DNA from: Deltaproteobacteria bacterium CSP1-8
Lineage (GTDB): Bacteria; Desulfobacterota; Deferrimicrobia; Deferrimicrobiales; Deferrimicrobiaceae
Assembly (NCBI GenBank): GCA_001443455.1
Contig: LDXO01000008.1
Coordinates: 1 to 64,000, forward strand
DNA length: 64,000 bases
Reading direction: 5' to 3'
Shown: one piece after another, positions 35,657 through 47,869 of the stretch
Position numbering within the stretch: the first letter of the stretch is position 1
Layout: each line of letters begins with the position of its first letter
The notes under the pieces: model-generated
What the model was told of the DNA's origin: nothing
Seen by the model: the letters and a program-made list of their open reading frames with translations, nothing else
Databases searched by the model: none
Translations under genes and position numbers: made by a program

Positions 35657-38173
35657 TCACTTTTTCTTCCGTACTCCCGGTGCCGAGGCGCCCCCCCTCT
35701 GCGGCGGCGGGGCCTTCCCGCCCGCCGCCTCGGAGCGAAACGGATTCTTCCTGAGCGCCTTGGAAACGACCTCGTCCATGTTGTCGACCAGGGTGAACGT
35801 GAACCGTCTCGCCTCGCCGCGGGGGATGTCCTCCAGGTCCTTCCGGTTCTGTCCGGGCACGATGACCTCGGTGATACCGGCCCGCAGCGCCGCGAGGGCT
35901 TTCTCCTTCAACCCCCCGATCGGCAGCACCCGCCCCCGGAGGGTGATCTCCCCCGTCATCGCCACGTCGCGCCTGACGGGGATGCCCGTCAGCGAAGAGA
36001 TGAGCGCGGTGGCGATGGTGATACCGGCGGATGGCCCGTCCTTCGGAATCGCGCCCGCCGGGACGTGGATGTGGATGTCGTACCTGGAATGGAAGTCCTT
36101 CGGAAGACCGAGGCGGGCGGCGCGGGACCGCGTGTACGTGATGGCGGCCTGGGCGCTCTCCTTCATCACTTCCCCGAGCGACCCGGTGATGGTGACGGAC
36201 CCCTTCCCTCTCACGAGGGACACCTCGACGAACAGGATATCTCCCCCGGTAGGGGTCCAGGCCAGGCCCGTCGCCACGCCGACCTCGTCCCTCTCCCCTT
36301 CCGTCTCGGGGAGGTACTTCGGGACACCGAGGAACTTGGAGAGGTTCCGGGGGGTCACCGTGAACGGCCCTTTCTCCCCCTCCGCGATTCTTCGCGCCAC
36401 CTTCCTGCAGATGGTGGAGATCTCCCGCTCGAGGTTCCGCAGTCCGGCCTCTCTCGTGTATTCGTGGATGATCGCCAGGATCGCCTTGTCCGTGGTCTTC
36501 ACCTGCTTCTCGGAGATCCCGTTCTCCTCCCTCTGCCTGGGGAAGAGGAACTGCTTGGCGATCGCAAGCTTGTCGATGTCCGTGTACCCCGAGATCCGGA
36601 TCACCTCCATCCGGTCCTTGAGGGCGGGCGGGATGGGGTCGATGATGTTCGCCGTGGTGATGAACATCACCTTCGACAGGTCGAACGCGACGTTCAGGTA
36701 GTTGTCGCTGAAGGAGAAGTTCTGCTCGGGGTCGAGCACCTCCAGGAGAGCCGCGGAGGGGTCTCCCCGGAAGTCGGCCCCCACCTTGTCGATCTCGTCG
36801 AGCATGAAGATCGGATTCCTCGTGCCCGCCTGCTTCATCCCCTGGATGATGCGCCCCGGGAGCGCTCCGACGTACGTCCGCCGGTGCCCGCGGATCTCGG
36901 CCTCGTCGCGGATCCCGCCGAGGGACATCCGCACGAACTTGCGTCCCATCGCCCGGGCGATCGATTTCCCCAGCGAGGTCTTCCCCACCCCGGGGGGGCC
37001 GACGAAGCACAGGATCGGGCCCTTCGCCTTGTCCTTGAGCTTCCGGACCGCGAGATATTCGAGGATCCGCTCCTTGACCTTTTCGAGGTCGTGGTGGTCT
37101 TCATCGAGGATCCTCTTGGCCTTGGCAATGTGAATGTTGTCCTTCGTCTCCTTCTTCCAGGGCAGCTCGACCATCCAGTCGAGGTACGTCCGGACCACCG
37201 ACGACTCCGCGGAGTCCGGGTGCATCCCTTCCAGACGACGAAGCTGCTTCTCCGCCTCTTTTTCCACCTCCTGGGGCATCCCCGCCGCCTTGATCTTCTC
37301 CCGGAGTTCCTCCATTTCCTCCGATTTGCCGTCGATGTCGCCGAGCTCCGTCTTGATGGCCTTCATCTGCTCCCGGAGGAAATATTCCCGCTGGCTCTTG
37401 GTCATCTCCTCCTTGGCCTGGTTCTGGATCTTCGCCTGCATCTCGGCGAGCTGGAGTTCGCGGGAGAGGAGGTTGTTGACCATGGTCAGGCGGGCAACGG
37501 GATCGCCTTCCTCGAGCACGTTTTGGGCCTCCTCGATCTTCAGCCGCAGGTTGCTCGCGACGAGATCGGCCAATACGCCCGGGTTGTTGATGTTCTCGGT
37601 GACCATCAGGATCTCGACCGGCATGTTCTTGAGGGAGAGGATCTTCTCGATCTTCTCCCGGGAGGCACGCATGAGCGCCTCGACTTCGAGCGAGCCTTCC
37701 CGGGCGGCCCCTTCGACCACCCTCTCGATGCGGACGCGCACCGAGGGCTTCGATTCGATGAACTCCACGATCCGGGCCTTGACCACCCCCTGGATCAGGA
37801 TCTTGAGGCGCCCGTCGGGGAGCTTGAGCATCCGCATGATCATGGCCACGGTACCGGTCCGGTACAGGTCTTCCGGCTTCGGCTCCTCCAGCGACGGGTC
37901 CTTCTGCGTCGCCAGGAAGATGTACCGGTCGCGCCCGAGGGCCTCGTCCACCGCCGCGATCGACGCCTCCCGGCCGACGAACAGGGGAAGCGTCATGTAC
38001 GGGAAGATGACGATATCCCGCACGGGGAGGAGGGGCAGCACGCTCGGGATCTCCGGGGCGCTCTCCTTGGTCTCCCTGCTCTCCCCCTCTTCCTTGCCGG
38101 CGGGAACCTCGGACTCCGTCACGCCGGTTTCCCCGCCCTGCGAAACGTCATTTCGGATCGGTTCGTCTGCCAT
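35657..38173 (-). CDS. lon: ATP-dependent protease Lon
   Basis: [53 protein letters not shown]; catalytic [15 protein letters not shown]. Confidence 0.97.
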   Translation of the reverse strand: MADEPIRNDVSQGGETGVTESEVPAGKEEGESRETKESAPEIPSVLPLLPVRDIVIFPYMTLPLFVGREASIAAVDEALGRDRYIFLATQKDPSLEEPKPEDLYRTGTVAMIMRMLKLPDGRLKILIQGVVKARIVEFIESKPSVRVRIERVVEGAAREGSLEVEALMRASREKIEKILSLKNMPVEILMVTENINNPGVLADLVASNLRLKIEEAQNVLEEGDPVARLTMVNNLLSRELQLAEMQAKIQNQAKEEMTKSQREYFLREQMKAIKTELGDIDGKSEEMEELREKIKAAGMPQEVEKEAEKQLRRLEGMHPDSAESSVVRTYLDWMVELPWKKETKDNIHIAKAKRILDEDHHDLEKVKERILEYLAVRKLKDKAKGPILCFVGPPGVGKTSLGKSIARAMGRKFVRMSLGGIRDEAEIRGHRRTYVGALPGRIIQGMKQAGTRNPIFMLDEIDKVGADFRGDPSAALLEVLDPEQNFSFSDNYLNVAFDLSKVMFITTANIIDPIPPALKDRMEVIRISGYTDIDKLAIAKQFLFPRQREENGISEKQVKTTDKAILAIIHEYTREAGLRNLEREISTICRKVARRIAEGEKGPFTVTPRNLSKFLGVPKYLPETEGERDEVGVATGLAWTPTGGDILFVEVSLVRGKGSVTITGSLGEVMKESAQAAITYTRSRAARLGLPKDFHSRYDIHIHVPAGAIPKDGPSAGITIATALISSLTGIPVRRDVAMTGEITLRGRVLPIGGLKEKALAALRAGITEVIVPGQNRKDLEDIPRGEARRFTFTLVDNMDEVVSKALRKNPFRSEAAGGKAPPPQRGGASAPGVRKKK

Positions 38174-38202
38174 GCCTCTTCTTCCCCCGCGATCTAAGAT
38201 CG

Positions 38203-38643
38203 CTATTCCTCCTCCGTCACCTTGATGCGCCTCCTCTTGCCGCGCCGCTCCTCGCACTTGGGGATGCAGAGCACCAGAACCCCCTCCTTCAACACCGCCT
38301 TCACAAGCCCCATGTTCAGGCAGCCGGTCACCTCGAAGGTCCGCCGGAATTTCCCGAAAGTCCGTTCGAGGCACAGGAAGGAGATGTCGGCCCCGCACGA
38401 ATCCCGCATCTTCTCCCCGACCACCTCGATCGTCTCGCCCTGCACAAACACCGCGACCTCGTTCCCCCGCACGCCGGGCAGCTCCAGCCGGATGATCAGC
38501 CCCTCGGTGTTCTCGTTGACGTCCGCGGGGGGCAGGAATGCCGGGTCGCCGAACGGGTCGAGGAAGGTCACCCTCCCCACGCTGTCCCGGAGGATGGAGA
38601 CGTCTCCCTCCTCCCGGTCCTTCCTTTTGGGCGTTCTGCTCAT
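38203..38643 (-). CDS. Hsp20/alpha-crystallin family protein
   Basis: [41 protein letters not shown]...[31 protein letters not shown]. Confidence 0.8.
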   Translation of the reverse strand: MSRTPKRKDREEGDVSILRDSVGRVTFLDPFGDPAFLPPADVNENTEGLIIRLELPGVRGNEVAVFVQGETIEVVGEKMRDSCGADISFLCLERTFGKFRRTFEVTGCLNMGLVKAVLKEGVLVLCIPKCEERRGKRRRIKVTEEE

Positions 38644-39506
38644 CTCTTTTTCTCCTTGGCGAGAAAGACGCGAAGGTCCGGCCCCAGCTCCGGGTCCTTC
38701 AGCGCGAATGCGATGTTGGCCATCAGGAACCCGAGTTTGTTGCCCGCGTCGTACCGGACCCCCTCGAACTCGTATGCGAGCACCCGTTCCCTGCCGGCGA
38801 GCGATCGGATCGCGTCGGTGAGCTGGATCTCCCCCCCCGCGCCGGGACGGGTCTTCACCAGGGCGGGGAAGATGGCGGGGGACAGGATGTACCGGCCGAT
38901 GATCGCCAGGTCCGACGGCGCCCGGGCGGGCTTCGGTTTTTCGACCATGTCCAGCACCTCGTACACCCCTTCCGCGATCCTCTTCCCCTTTATGATGCCG
39001 TACCGGGAGACGTGTTCCCGGGGCACCCGCTGGATCGCGAGGACCGAGTCGGCGCTGTATCTCTCGTAGACGTCGATCATCTGGCGGAGCACGGGAACCT
39101 TCGAGTCGATCACGTCGTCGGAGAGGACGACGGCGAACGGCTCCTCGCCGACAAGGTCCATGGTGCGGAGAACGGCATGTCCCAGGCCGAGGGGCATGTT
39201 TTGTCTCACGTAGAAGAAGTCGGCCATGTCGGTGATCGCCCGGACCGTGGCAAGCTGGGCGCCGTCCCCCTTCTTCTGCAGGAGGTCCTCCAGTTCGTAG
39301 GCGACGTCGAAGTGGTCCTCGATCGCGTTTTTTCCCCGTCCGGTCACGATGATCATGTTCCTCACGCCGGCGGCGCGCGCCTCCTCCACGCCATACTGGA
39401 TCAGCGGCTTGTCCACGAGGGGCAGCATCTCCTTGGGAGACGCTTTCGTGGCCGGGAGGAACCTCGTCCCGAAACCTGCTGCCGGGAACACCGCCTTTCG
39501 TATCAT
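38640..39506 (-). CDS. galU: UTP-glucose-1-phosphate uridylyltransferase
   Basis: [43 protein letters not shown]. Confidence 0.95.
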   Translation of the reverse strand: MIRKAVFPAAGFGTRFLPATKASPKEMLPLVDKPLIQYGVEEARAAGVRNMIIVTGRGKNAIEDHFDVAYELEDLLQKKGDGAQLATVRAITDMADFFYVRQNMPLGLGHAVLRTMDLVGEEPFAVVLSDDVIDSKVPVLRQMIDVYERYSADSVLAIQRVPREHVSRYGIIKGKRIAEGVYEVLDMVEKPKPARAPSDLAIIGRYILSPAIFPALVKTRPGAGGEIQLTDAIRSLAGRERVLAYEFEGVRYDAGNKLGFLMANIAFALKDPELGPDLRVFLAKEKKR

Positions 39507-41536
39507 CGCGATTTCCCCTCCCCGGCCTCTTCCCGCCCCGCCCGGAAACGACGGAACAACTCCGACACCGCGGACCGGTCGCGGGTCCACGGCATCGCGG
39601 GAAGGTTCTCCCGGAATATCGCCCCGTATCCCCTCGTGATCACCCTGTGGTCGAGCAGGGCGATCACCCCGAAATCGTCCTCTCTCCGCAGGAGGCGCCC
39701 GATCCCCTGCCGCAGCGCCAGCACCGCTTCGGGTACCTGGTATTCGAGAAAGGGGTCCCCCCCCCTCTCCCGGATCGCCTGGATGCGGGCCGTCACCACC
39801 GGGTCGGTCGGCGGGGCGAAGGGGAGCTTGTCGATCACCACGCAGCGAAGCGATTCTCCGGGAACGTCGATACCCTCCCAGAACGTCCCGGTACCGATCA
39901 GGACCGCGTCGGCATCCTCCCGGAACGCCTTGAGCAGGTGCATCCGCGGGGCCTCCCCCTGGACGAGCAGCGGGTGCGGAACAATGTCTCTCAAACCCTC
40001 CACCAGCGCCCCGAGCGTCCGGTAACTCGTGCAGAGAATGAGCCCGCCGCCGCCGGATACATTCAGGATCTCCGCGGTTTCCCTGGCAGCGGAGGCCGGA
40101 AATGCGTCGTCGCCAGGGTCGGGAAGGCCGGCAGGCACGTACACCAGCGCTTTTCCAGCGAAGTCAAATTCATTATCCACGATCAGTTCCTTCGCAGCAA
40201 CCTCGGCAAGGCCCACCCGTTCCCGGAAATAGGAAAAGGTCCCGGAAACGGAGAGGGTCGCCGAGGTCAAAAGAACCGGGAAGCCCCCGCTCCACAGCCC
40301 TTCGGCGAGGAACGGCGAAACCTCGACGGGAGTACGTTGCAGCGACACGGCGGTCCCCCGGCGTTCCCCCCACGCCACGGCAGTCGCCGGATCCGCCTCG
40401 CGGAGAAACGCGAAGTCCCCCGCAAAGGAATCGACCCGGCGCAGAAGAGCCTCCGCTTCTCCCGCCGAATCCCCGCCCAGGGACAGGGACACCGGCGAGG
40501 CGGAAACGGCCCGGGACAGTTCCTCCCCCGTCCGCAGCAGGTCCGCGGAGAGCCGGTCGAAGGACCGGTCCGTACCCGGGCGGGGGAGAAAGAACCTTCC
40601 CTCGCCGCTTCCCGCCGAACGGAACAGCGTATCGGCGGCCCTTCGAAACTCCTCCGCGGCGGGAGGGATAAGCCGCCAGGCCTGCTCGTCTCTCTCGGCG
40701 GCGCGCCTAAGATCCCGAACAAGTTCCAGGGCGCGGGCAAGCGAGACGGACACCCCGAAGAAGGAGGAGGCGGTCTCCTCGATGCCGTGGGCCTCGTCGA
40801 AAATCACGGCGTCGGCGATGGGAAGAACATCCCCTCCCCTGACCCACCCCCCTTTCCCGGCCGGGTCCGGGAACCCCTCCCTCTTTCTCCGGATCGCCAG
40901 GTCGGCAAAGTACAGGTGGTGGTTCACCACCACCAGGTCCGCCGACTGGGCGCGGCGGCGGATGTCCGCGAGGAAACAACGCTCGGTTTCCGCGCAGGAC
41001 GAGGGGTCGCACGTCTCGCTCCGGGCGCTTACCTCCGACCAGGCGTGGAAGTCGTCGGGAATGCCCGGGCATTCGGAGATGTCGCCGGTGAGGGTCGTCT
41101 CGGCGAAACGGCACATCCTCCCGTAGGATCCCGCCTCCCCGGGAAACTCGAAGAGCGGCTCGGCAGCAAAGCGCTTCCACCGGCGGCGGCAGAGATAGTT
41201 CCCCCGGCCTTTCACCACGACGCAGGAAAACGGTGCCCGCAGCGCCTCCCGGACGAGGGGGACATCGTTTTCGACGATCTGCTGCTGCAGCGTCTTCGTC
41301 CCCGTGGAGACGATCGTCTTGCGACCCGACAGGACGGAGGGGATGAGGTAGGCAAGCGTTTTCCCGCTGCCGGTTCCCGCCTCCGCCACCAGGATCTCCC
41401 CGCGGGCGAGGGCCTCCGCCCACGCCATGGCCAGCCGCAACTGGCCGGGCCTGGGCTCGAACCTCGCCAGCGCGCGGGCCAGCGGGCCGCCTGCCGCGAA
41501 TGCATCCCTGACCTCCTCCTCGAACGGTCTCCGCAT
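39503..41536 (-). CDS. DinG-like ATP-dependent DNA helicase
   Basis: AEAGTGSGKTLAYLIPS, DEAHGIEE, FWEGIDVPGESLRCVVIDKLPFAPPTDPV, QGIGRLLRREDDFG. Confidence 0.92.
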   Translation of the reverse strand: MRRPFEEEVRDAFAAGGPLARALARFEPRPGQLRLAMAWAEALARGEILVAEAGTGSGKTLAYLIPSVLSGRKTIVSTGTKTLQQQIVENDVPLVREALRAPFSCVVVKGRGNYLCRRRWKRFAAEPLFEFPGEAGSYGRMCRFAETTLTGDISECPGIPDDFHAWSEVSARSETCDPSSCAETERCFLADIRRRAQSADLVVVNHHLYFADLAIRRKREGFPDPAGKGGWVRGGDVLPIADAVIFDEAHGIEETASSFFGVSVSLARALELVRDLRRAAERDEQAWRLIPPAAEEFRRAADTLFRSAGSGEGRFFLPRPGTDRSFDRLSADLLRTGEELSRAVSASPVSLSLGGDSAGEAEALLRRVDSFAGDFAFLREADPATAVAWGERRGTAVSLQRTPVEVSPFLAEGLWSGGFPVLLTSATLSVSGTFSYFRERVGLAEVAAKELIVDNEFDFAGKALVYVPAGLPDPGDDAFPASAARETAEILNVSGGGGLILCTSYRTLGALVEGLRDIVPHPLLVQGEAPRMHLLKAFREDADAVLIGTGTFWEGIDVPGESLRCVVIDKLPFAPPTDPVVTARIQAIRERGGDPFLEYQVPEAVLALRQGIGRLLRREDDFGVIALLDHRVITRGYGAIFRENLPAMPWTRDRSAVSELFRRFRAGREEAGEGKSR

Positions 41537-41548
41537 CGCGAAAGAGGC

Positions 41549-43573
41549 TTACGGTTCCGGAACCGGGACGAAGTTCCCGAGTTTCACGCCCAAAAGAAAC
41601 ACTTTCCGGCGCATCTCCCCGGCGGGTCCGAACTGGAAGGTCCCGGTCACTCCCCGGAATATCTTGAGCCGGGGGATCCTCTCGCGGGACAGCTCCCCCG
41701 CCCGGCGGGAATCCCACGCGTCCTCGAGTCGAAACGATTCCACCTGGAGGAGAGCGGCGTCATACCCCATCGCCTCGAATCGGGAGGGGGGGCGTTCCAG
41801 AGCCTCCTGATACTCCTTCCGGAACTTCTCTCCCGGGGACCCCGGAACCGTCCCGGCGTAATCCACGGAGAACACGGAACCGCCTACGGCCTCCCCGGCC
41901 TTCCGGATCAGTTCCTCGTCGTTCCACCCCGAAAACCCGGCCAGGGGGAGGTACACGTTGTAATACCGGAGCTGGGAGGCGAGGAGGAACACCCTCTCCC
42001 ACCTGTCCGCGATGACGATCGCTTCCTGCGGCAGCTTCATCGCCGCTCCCTTCTGCTTCCTGGAGGAGTGACGGGAGAAGGTGGAGCTTCCGACCGCCTT
42101 GCGGATCACGGCCGTGAAATCGCTGGTGTCCGGGCTGTAGGAGACCGTCCTGGCCACCCGGGCGCCCGCCTCCTTGGCCGCGGAGGTCACCGCGTCCGCG
42201 AACCCGCGGCCATACCCGTTATCCGGGTAGAAAAGAATCAGGTCGTCCTTCCCGATTCCCGCCAGATGGGACAGCACCGCGCGGGCCTCCTGCTGCGGGG
42301 TGAGCCCGAAGCTGTAGAAGAACGGCTTCTCCGGGATATTTTTCTGCCCCAGGTAGAAAACCGGCGGGGATTTCGGGTCGAAGACGACGCTCACGGAAAG
42401 CCCCTCCTCCCCCGTGAGCGGTCCGATGAACCCGACCACGGACCGGTCGGAAGAGACGGCCTGGAATTCGGCGCGGGCCCTCTCGGGCTGCCCTCCCGTG
42501 TCTATCCAGCGCACCACCGGCGACAGGGGATCCGCCTCCTGGCCGCGCGACTGCCGGATCGCCACCTCCGCCCCGGCGAGCACGGCGAACCCCATGTCCG
42601 CGTATCTCCCGCTCAAGGGGACAAGCCCCACGATCTTCGGGCGGGAGACAAGGGTCTTCTCCAGTCGTGACAGTTGACGGGCCGCTTCCTCTGCCGCCAC
42701 CCCTCCGCCACGGGAAGCCTTCTCCAGGGCAAAGGCCCCCATGCCGATAAACCCTTTCCGGACGGCGACCCCGCCGAGGTGGAGGTACAGGTGGGTCCGA
42801 ACCTCGGAATCCTCCTCCGTCTCCGCGGCTTCCCGGAGGGCGGGGATGCTCGTCAGCCCATCGATCAGTGCCTTCCTTTCCTCCCCAAGCCGCGAGGCGA
42901 TCCCGGGATCGGACGCGGAGTTGATCCCCCGCCGGTACTCGGACAGCGCGAGGGGAACCTTCCCGCCCCGGGCGTCTGCGCGGGCCATCTCCGAGAGGAG
43001 ATCCGACGGCTCCGCGTTGATGTATTCCTGATCCAGAAGGTGCGCCGCAACCTGGCGGGCCTCGGCCCCCCATCCCAACCTACGGTAGATGCGGAATTTC
43101 AGTTCCATCGAGGAGAGAACAAGAAAGCGGCCCCGGGACAGGAGGATCGCCTTGTCCGCCGCCTCGAGGGCCTGCTGGTACTCCTGCCTCGCCCGCAGGA
43201 GCTCGGCGACCCTCATCCAGACGAATCCCTTTCGCTCGTCGTCGGAATAGTTGTACGCGAGGTCGAGGAACAGGGAAAGGGCCTTGGCGGCGTCGCCGGA
43301 CCGGAATTCCGTCTCGGCCCGCCAGAGGATTCGGAGGGGAACGGTTCCCTCCCGGGACCCTCCCTTCGCGCCCGTCGCGCCGTCCGGGCGCTCGACCGGC
43401 ACCGTTTCGGAAAGCGGCCCCGGGAGGGGAGGCGGCTCCTCCCCGAGCGTGGGGGCGGCGAGGAGAACCAGGAGGAGGAAGAAGACCCCGGGCGCACGGC
43501 GTGCCCGATTCGGCGAGCCCGCCGCGATGGGCGGACCCGATTCGGCGCGCAGCCCGCAGCGGCTGCCTCTCAA
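41549..43573 (-). CDS. Penicillin-binding protein activator / LivK-type periplasmic binding protein with N-terminal TPR-like region
   Basis: [33 protein letters not shown]...[20 protein letters not shown]...[32 protein letters not shown]. Confidence 0.78.
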   Translation of the reverse strand: MRGSRCGLRAESGPPIAAGSPNRARRAPGVFFLLLVLLAAPTLGEEPPPLPGPLSETVPVERPDGATGAKGGSREGTVPLRILWRAETEFRSGDAAKALSLFLDLAYNYSDDERKGFVWMRVAELLRARQEYQQALEAADKAILLSRGRFLVLSSMELKFRIYRRLGWGAEARQVAAHLLDQEYINAEPSDLLSEMARADARGGKVPLALSEYRRGINSASDPGIASRLGEERKALIDGLTSIPALREAAETEEDSEVRTHLYLHLGGVAVRKGFIGMGAFALEKASRGGGVAAEEAARQLSRLEKTLVSRPKIVGLVPLSGRYADMGFAVLAGAEVAIRQSRGQEADPLSPVVRWIDTGGQPERARAEFQAVSSDRSVVGFIGPLTGEEGLSVSVVFDPKSPPVFYLGQKNIPEKPFFYSFGLTPQQEARAVLSHLAGIGKDDLILFYPDNGYGRGFADAVTSAAKEAGARVARTVSYSPDTSDFTAVIRKAVGSSTFSRHSSRKQKGAAMKLPQEAIVIADRWERVFLLASQLRYYNVYLPLAGFSGWNDEELIRKAGEAVGGSVFSVDYAGTVPGSPGEKFRKEYQEALERPPSRFEAMGYDAALLQVESFRLEDAWDSRRAGELSRERIPRLKIFRGVTGTFQFGPAGEMRRKVFLLGVKLGNFVPVPEP

Positions 43574-44667
43574 CCGAAGATCTCCTTGACCTTTTCGAAA
43601 AAGGTGCGCGACACGGACCCCGGCGACTCCTCGGAGATCTTCTGAAACTCGGCCAGCAGTTCCTTCTGCCGTTTCGTCAGTCTCTTCGGCACCTCGATCA
43701 GGACACGAACCACGAGGTTTCCCCTCCGGTGGGAATTGATGACCGTGACCCCCTCGCCGCGGAGGACAAACTCCTGGGCGGACGTCGTACCCGGGGGGAT
43801 GGAGAGTTTTTTTCTTCCCGTGAGCGTGGGCACCTCGATCTCGCTCCCGAGGGCCGCCTGCGAGAACGTGATCGGTACCTCGCAGAACAGGTCAGCCCCA
43901 TTCCGCGCGAAGAAGGGGTGGTCCTGCACGGAGATCACGACGTAGAGATCCCCCGCGGGGGCGCCTCCCCGGCCGGCCTCTCCCTCCCCCCGAAGTTTCA
44001 GGCGGGTCTCGTTGTCCACCCCCGGGGGAACCTTGATCTTGAGCGGCCTCGTTTCCTGGAAGGTGCCGCTCCCGGCGCATACGGGACAGTGCTCCTTGAT
44101 CACTTCGCCGGTGCCGCGGCACCGCCCGCACGTCCGGGTAAGCGAGAAGAACCCCTGCTGTGCGGTAACCTGCCCCCGGCCATTGCATGCGGCGCACTTC
44201 TCCGGGCGGGTCCCCTTTTTTGCCCCCGTCCCTTCGCATTCCCGGCAGGAACCCGTCCGTGGGACCACGATCTCCTTCTCGGTCCCGAACACCGCTTCCT
44301 CGAACTTGACGGTGAGGTTGTATCTCAGGTCCCCTCCCCGGCGTGACCGGTCGCGGAACCCTCCGAAAACGGATCCGAAACCGAAGAAGTCGTTGAGGAT
44401 GTCCTCCACGCCCCCGAAGCCAAAGCCCCCGAACCCCTGGCCGGACGGCGCCGCGTGCCCGTACATGTCGTACTGCTCCCTTTTTTCCGGATCGGACAGG
44501 ACGGAATAGGCCTCGTTGATCTCCTTGAAACGTTCCTCGGCCTCCTTGTTGCCCGGGTTCCGGTCCGGGTGGCATTCGAGGGCGAGCTTCCGGTAGGCCT
44601 TCTTCAGGTTTTCGAGGGGGCTGTTCTTCTGCACGCCGAGCACTTCGTAGTAATCACGCCTTGCCAT
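43570..44667 (-). CDS. dnaJ: Chaperone DnaJ
   Basis: [13 protein letters not shown]...[35 protein letters not shown]; four CxxCxGxG-type zinc-binding repeats. Confidence 0.96.
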   Translation of the reverse strand: MARRDYYEVLGVQKNSPLENLKKAYRKLALECHPDRNPGNKEAEERFKEINEAYSVLSDPEKREQYDMYGHAAPSGQGFGGFGFGGVEDILNDFFGFGSVFGGFRDRSRRGGDLRYNLTVKFEEAVFGTEKEIVVPRTGSCRECEGTGAKKGTRPEKCAACNGRGQVTAQQGFFSLTRTCGRCRGTGEVIKEHCPVCAGSGTFQETRPLKIKVPPGVDNETRLKLRGEGEAGRGGAPAGDLYVVISVQDHPFFARNGADLFCEVPITFSQAALGSEIEVPTLTGRKKLSIPPGTTSAQEFVLRGEGVTVINSHRRGNLVVRVLIEVPKRLTKRQKELLAEFQKISEESPGSVSRTFFEKVKEIFG

Positions 44668-45274
44668 CTGCGCTCCCCTGCCCAAAACAACCGGGGCCGT
44701 CGCCGCTTTCCCCGACGTGCGGCTCGGCGTCCGGTGCCCCATGTGCCACGGTCACCTGGGACGGCCGGAGAAGCCGGCCGTTCAGGAGGTACCCTTTGCG
44801 GCTCTCGGCCAGAACCGTCCCTTCGGGCTTCCCCTCCCACGGGACCCTGGCGATCGCCTCGTGCAGGTTCGGGTCGAACAGCTCCCCCATGGCGGAAATC
44901 TGCTCCAGCCCGAACTTCCGGAGCTCGGCGAGAATCTGATCGTACGTCATCCTCACGCCGGCGAGGAGGACCCCCTCCGTCCCCGCTGTGCGGGATTGGG
45001 AAATCGCCCGTTCCAGGTTGTCCAGGAAGGGCAGGATCGCGAGGAGGATCCGTTCGTTGCCGAAGGAGACGATCGCCTCCTGCTCCCGGGCGACCCGTTT
45101 TCGGTAGTTGTCGAACTCCGCCGCGAGGTAGGCCAGCCGGCTCTTCACCCGGTCGAGTTCGTCCCCCTCCTGTCCGGCGGGAACCTCCTCTTTCCCCGGT
45201 TCCTCAGCCTCCGGGAGGACCTCCCCGGCGGGCTCGCCGGTATCCTGCGCAGGTCCTTTTTCCTTATCCGTCAT
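44654..45274 (-). CDS. grpE: Nucleotide exchange factor GrpE
   Basis: [42 protein letters not shown]...[38 protein letters not shown]. Confidence 0.93.
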   Translation of the reverse strand: MTDKEKGPAQDTGEPAGEVLPEAEEPGKEEVPAGQEGDELDRVKSRLAYLAAEFDNYRKRVAREQEAIVSFGNERILLAILPFLDNLERAISQSRTAGTEGVLLAGVRMTYDQILAELRKFGLEQISAMGELFDPNLHEAIARVPWEGKPEGTVLAESRKGYLLNGRLLRPSQVTVAHGAPDAEPHVGESGDGPGCFGQGSADGKA

Positions 45275-45339
45275 GTCCGTTCCCTCTCATCGAGATGGTC
45301 TTCCCTATCCGCCTGTCCGATTGCGGAAAATCGGGCGTG

Positions 45340-46377
45340 TTATCGGTGCTCGAGGACGGAACTCAAGAGATGGGCCGTGTACTCCACAAGGGGGATGACC
45401 CGCGAGTAATCCATGCGGATCGGGCCGATGAGCCCGATGCTCCCCATCGCGGTTTCCCCCTGGTGGTATCCCGAGGCAACCACCGAGATGTCGGGCAGCC
45501 CCTCCACCGGATTCTCGGAGCCGATGGAAACCTGGATGGCGTCGCTCTCCAGCGCCGCGTCGAGAAGTTGCAGGATGACGCTTTTCTCCTCGAAGGCGTG
45601 GAGGATCCGCTTGAGTTTCTGGAAGTCTTCGGCGAACTCCGGCTGTTCGAGGATGTTGGCCCTCCCCTCGATGTACACTTCCCCGGGAACGGAATCGGCA
45701 AGCGCCTTGGAACCGAGCAGCAGGGCCTTGCGCATCAGACGGTCGTAGCGCGCCTTTTCCTTCCGCATCTCGTTCAGGATCCTCACCCGAAGCTGGGGAA
45801 GGGTGAGCCCCACCGCCATTTCGTTCAGGTAGCCGCTGATCTTTTCCAGCTCCTCGGTCGTGAGGCCGGCGTCTTCCTCGATGAGGCGGTGCTGGACCCA
45901 GCCGCCCTGGAGCACGGCCACCAGCAAAATCCTGTCGCTCGACGCACGGAGCAGACTGATCGACCTGAGCGCCTGGTGCGAGTACCGGGAAACGACGACG
46001 ACGCACGCGTGCCGGGAGAGATTCGAGAGGAGGCGGCTGGCGTGACGCACCACGTCGTCTGCGCCGGAGACCCCCTCGACCGTTACTTTCTGGAGCAGGT
46101 CGCGTTCGGACCTGGCCAGCTCCCGCCTCGCCAGGAGGTAGTTGATGTAGTACCGGAATCCCGCTCCGGTGGGAATGCGCCCCGCGGACGTGTGGGGCTG
46201 GCACAGATATCCCGTCTCCTCCAGATCCGCCATGATGTTCCGGATCGTGGCGGGCGAGAGGACCTGTCCCATCTTCTTCGAAATGGTGCGCGAGCCGACG
46301 GGCTCCGCCGTTTCGATGTAATCCTCGACTACGAGGCGAAGCACCTGGGCCCCGCGGTCGTCCAGCGTTGGCGTCAC
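45340..46377 (-). CDS. hrcA: Heat-inducible transcription repressor HrcA
   Basis: EPVGSRTISKKMGQVLSPATIRNIMADLEETGYLCQPHTSAGRIPTGAGFRYYI...GSIGLIGPIRMDYSRVIPLVEYTA. Confidence 0.95.
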   Translation of the reverse strand: MTPTLDDRGAQVLRLVVEDYIETAEPVGSRTISKKMGQVLSPATIRNIMADLEETGYLCQPHTSAGRIPTGAGFRYYINYLLARRELARSERDLLQKVTVEGVSGADDVVRHASRLLSNLSRHACVVVVSRYSHQALRSISLLRASSDRILLVAVLQGGWVQHRLIEEDAGLTTEELEKISGYLNEMAVGLTLPQLRVRILNEMRKEKARYDRLMRKALLLGSKALADSVPGEVYIEGRANILEQPEFAEDFQKLKRILHAFEEKSVILQLLDAALESDAIQVSIGSENPVEGLPDISVVASGYHQGETAMGSIGLIGPIRMDYSRVIPLVEYTAHLLSSVLEHR

Positions 46378-46399
46378 TTCTCCCTTCCCCGGGAATGAA

Positions 46400-46426
46400 T
46401 TAGCACTCGAACGGGTAGAGTGCTAA
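46400..46426. promoter_or_regulatory. CIRCE element (HrcA operator)
   Basis: TTAGCACTC-GAACGGGTA-GAGTGCTAA, perfect 9-N9-9 inverted repeat upstream of hrcA. Confidence 0.97.
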
Positions 46427-46483
46427 ATCTCAATGTACCAACTCTGCGCGACCGGTGTCAAGGCGCAGCGACCCTTTGGCGTT

Positions 46484-47842
46484 TCACCGTTTTCCTTGCC
46501 GCCCGGGGGCGATCACGCCGACCGCGATGTCCGCCACGTTCGTTCCGGTCGGACCGGTCCGGAGCAGTTCGTCGATTTGGGAAAGCAGGGAGTAGGAGTC
46601 GTTGTCGTCGAGGTGGGCGCGGGGGGAAAACCCAAGCGTCCTGGCGCGGACACAGGTGTTTCCGTAGGCGAATCCCCCGGCGGCGTCCGTGACACCGTCG
46701 ATCCCGCCCGTGGTCCCGCAGAGGACCGCCATCCCCTCCACGCCGTCGAGTGCGATCGCGGCAGCCAGTGCGAACTCCTGGCACCGCCCTCCCTTTCCCT
46801 TGCCGACTACGGTCACCGTCGTCTCCCCCCCCGCGAGGAGAAGGATCGTTTGTCCCGGCGAGGTCCTTTCCGACACCTTTCCCATTTCCGACACGAAGGC
46901 GCGCCCGCAGTTGCGGGCCTCCCCGCGGAGGAATCCCGGCAGGGTGCGTACCATCGCCGCGCGGTCGCTCCTTGCGGCCTCAGCCGCCGCCTCGAGGGCC
47001 GTCCGGTTGGACGCGAGGACGGCCTCGGTCACCCCCCCGAAAGCCGGATTTCCCGGCTTGAGGGTCTCGGGAACCTTCCCGGCGGCCCCCGACTCGAGAT
47101 GAACGCGGACGGAATCCGGGACTTTCGGCAGGATCCCGTGCCGCGCGAGGACGGTCAGGGCTTCCTGGTAGGTGGTTTTGTCGGGGGAAAACGGTCCCGA
47201 GGCGACGACGGCCGGGTCGTCCCCGGGCACGTCGGAGAGAAGGAGCACCCACACGCGGGCGGGGGAGGCGGCCTCCGCCATCCTGCCTCCCTTCACCAGG
47301 GAGAGGTGCCTCCGTACCGTGTTGACCTCCCCGACATCCGCGCCCGAGTGAAACAGAAACCGGAGGACGCGCTCCTTTTCTCCGATGGAAACGCCCTCCG
47401 GCGTAGCGGAGAGCATTGCGGAGCCGCCCCCGGAGAGGAGCGCGATGACGAGGTCGTCTTCCCCCGCCCACGACAGGAGGTCCATGATGCGCCATGCGGC
47501 CGCCCGACTTCCCTCGTCGGGGATGGGATGCCCTGCCTCGATATACCGGATCGTCCCGTCTTCCCCGCCTGCCCCCCGCGGCACGGCGAGAATTCCTGCG
47601 GTCACCCTCTCGCCCAGGACCCGGGCGGCCGCCTCCCCCATCCCCCTGGCGGCCTTTCCGCCCCCGACCACGTACAGATTGCGCAACTCGTTCCAGCGGG
47701 CCGTGGCGGACACGCCCCCGCACTGAAGAGAGAGCCCGTCGTCCGTGCTCCGCAAGGCCTTCCGAACCAACGCGTCCGGGTTCACCGCCGCCACGGCGGC
47801 CTGGAAGAGCCTCTCCAGGTACTTCTTGGCCAGGGGATTCAC
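46484..47842 (-). CDS. Glycerate 2-kinase (MOFRL/GckA-TtuD family)
   Basis: VVGGGKAARGMGEAAARVLG...LLSGGGSAML...SDVPGDDPAVVASGPF...CGTTGGIDGVTDAAGGF. Confidence 0.92.
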   Translation of the reverse strand: MNPLAKKYLERLFQAAVAAVNPDALVRKALRSTDDGLSLQCGGVSATARWNELRNLYVVGGGKAARGMGEAAARVLGERVTAGILAVPRGAGGEDGTIRYIEAGHPIPDEGSRAAAWRIMDLLSWAGEDDLVIALLSGGGSAMLSATPEGVSIGEKERVLRFLFHSGADVGEVNTVRRHLSLVKGGRMAEAASPARVWVLLLSDVPGDDPAVVASGPFSPDKTTYQEALTVLARHGILPKVPDSVRVHLESGAAGKVPETLKPGNPAFGGVTEAVLASNRTALEAAAEAARSDRAAMVRTLPGFLRGEARNCGRAFVSEMGKVSERTSPGQTILLLAGGETTVTVVGKGKGGRCQEFALAAAIALDGVEGMAVLCGTTGGIDGVTDAAGGFAYGNTCVRARTLGFSPRAHLDDNDSYSLLSQIDELLRTGPTGTNVADIAVGVIAPGRQGKR

Positions 47843-47869
47843 GCGTCCGTCCCCTCGCTTTCTCCGGGG

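Noticed and set aside
32800-35754. 984-aa plus-strand ORF (and similar giants at 39647-42670, 36065-38197, 46433-48889, 4257-6332)
   Set aside because: Antisense shadow ORFs over well-recognised GC-rich genes (CNNM, DinG-like, lon, glycerate kinase/radical SAM, radA/larC); low-complexity His/Arg/Pro-rich translations with no family features.
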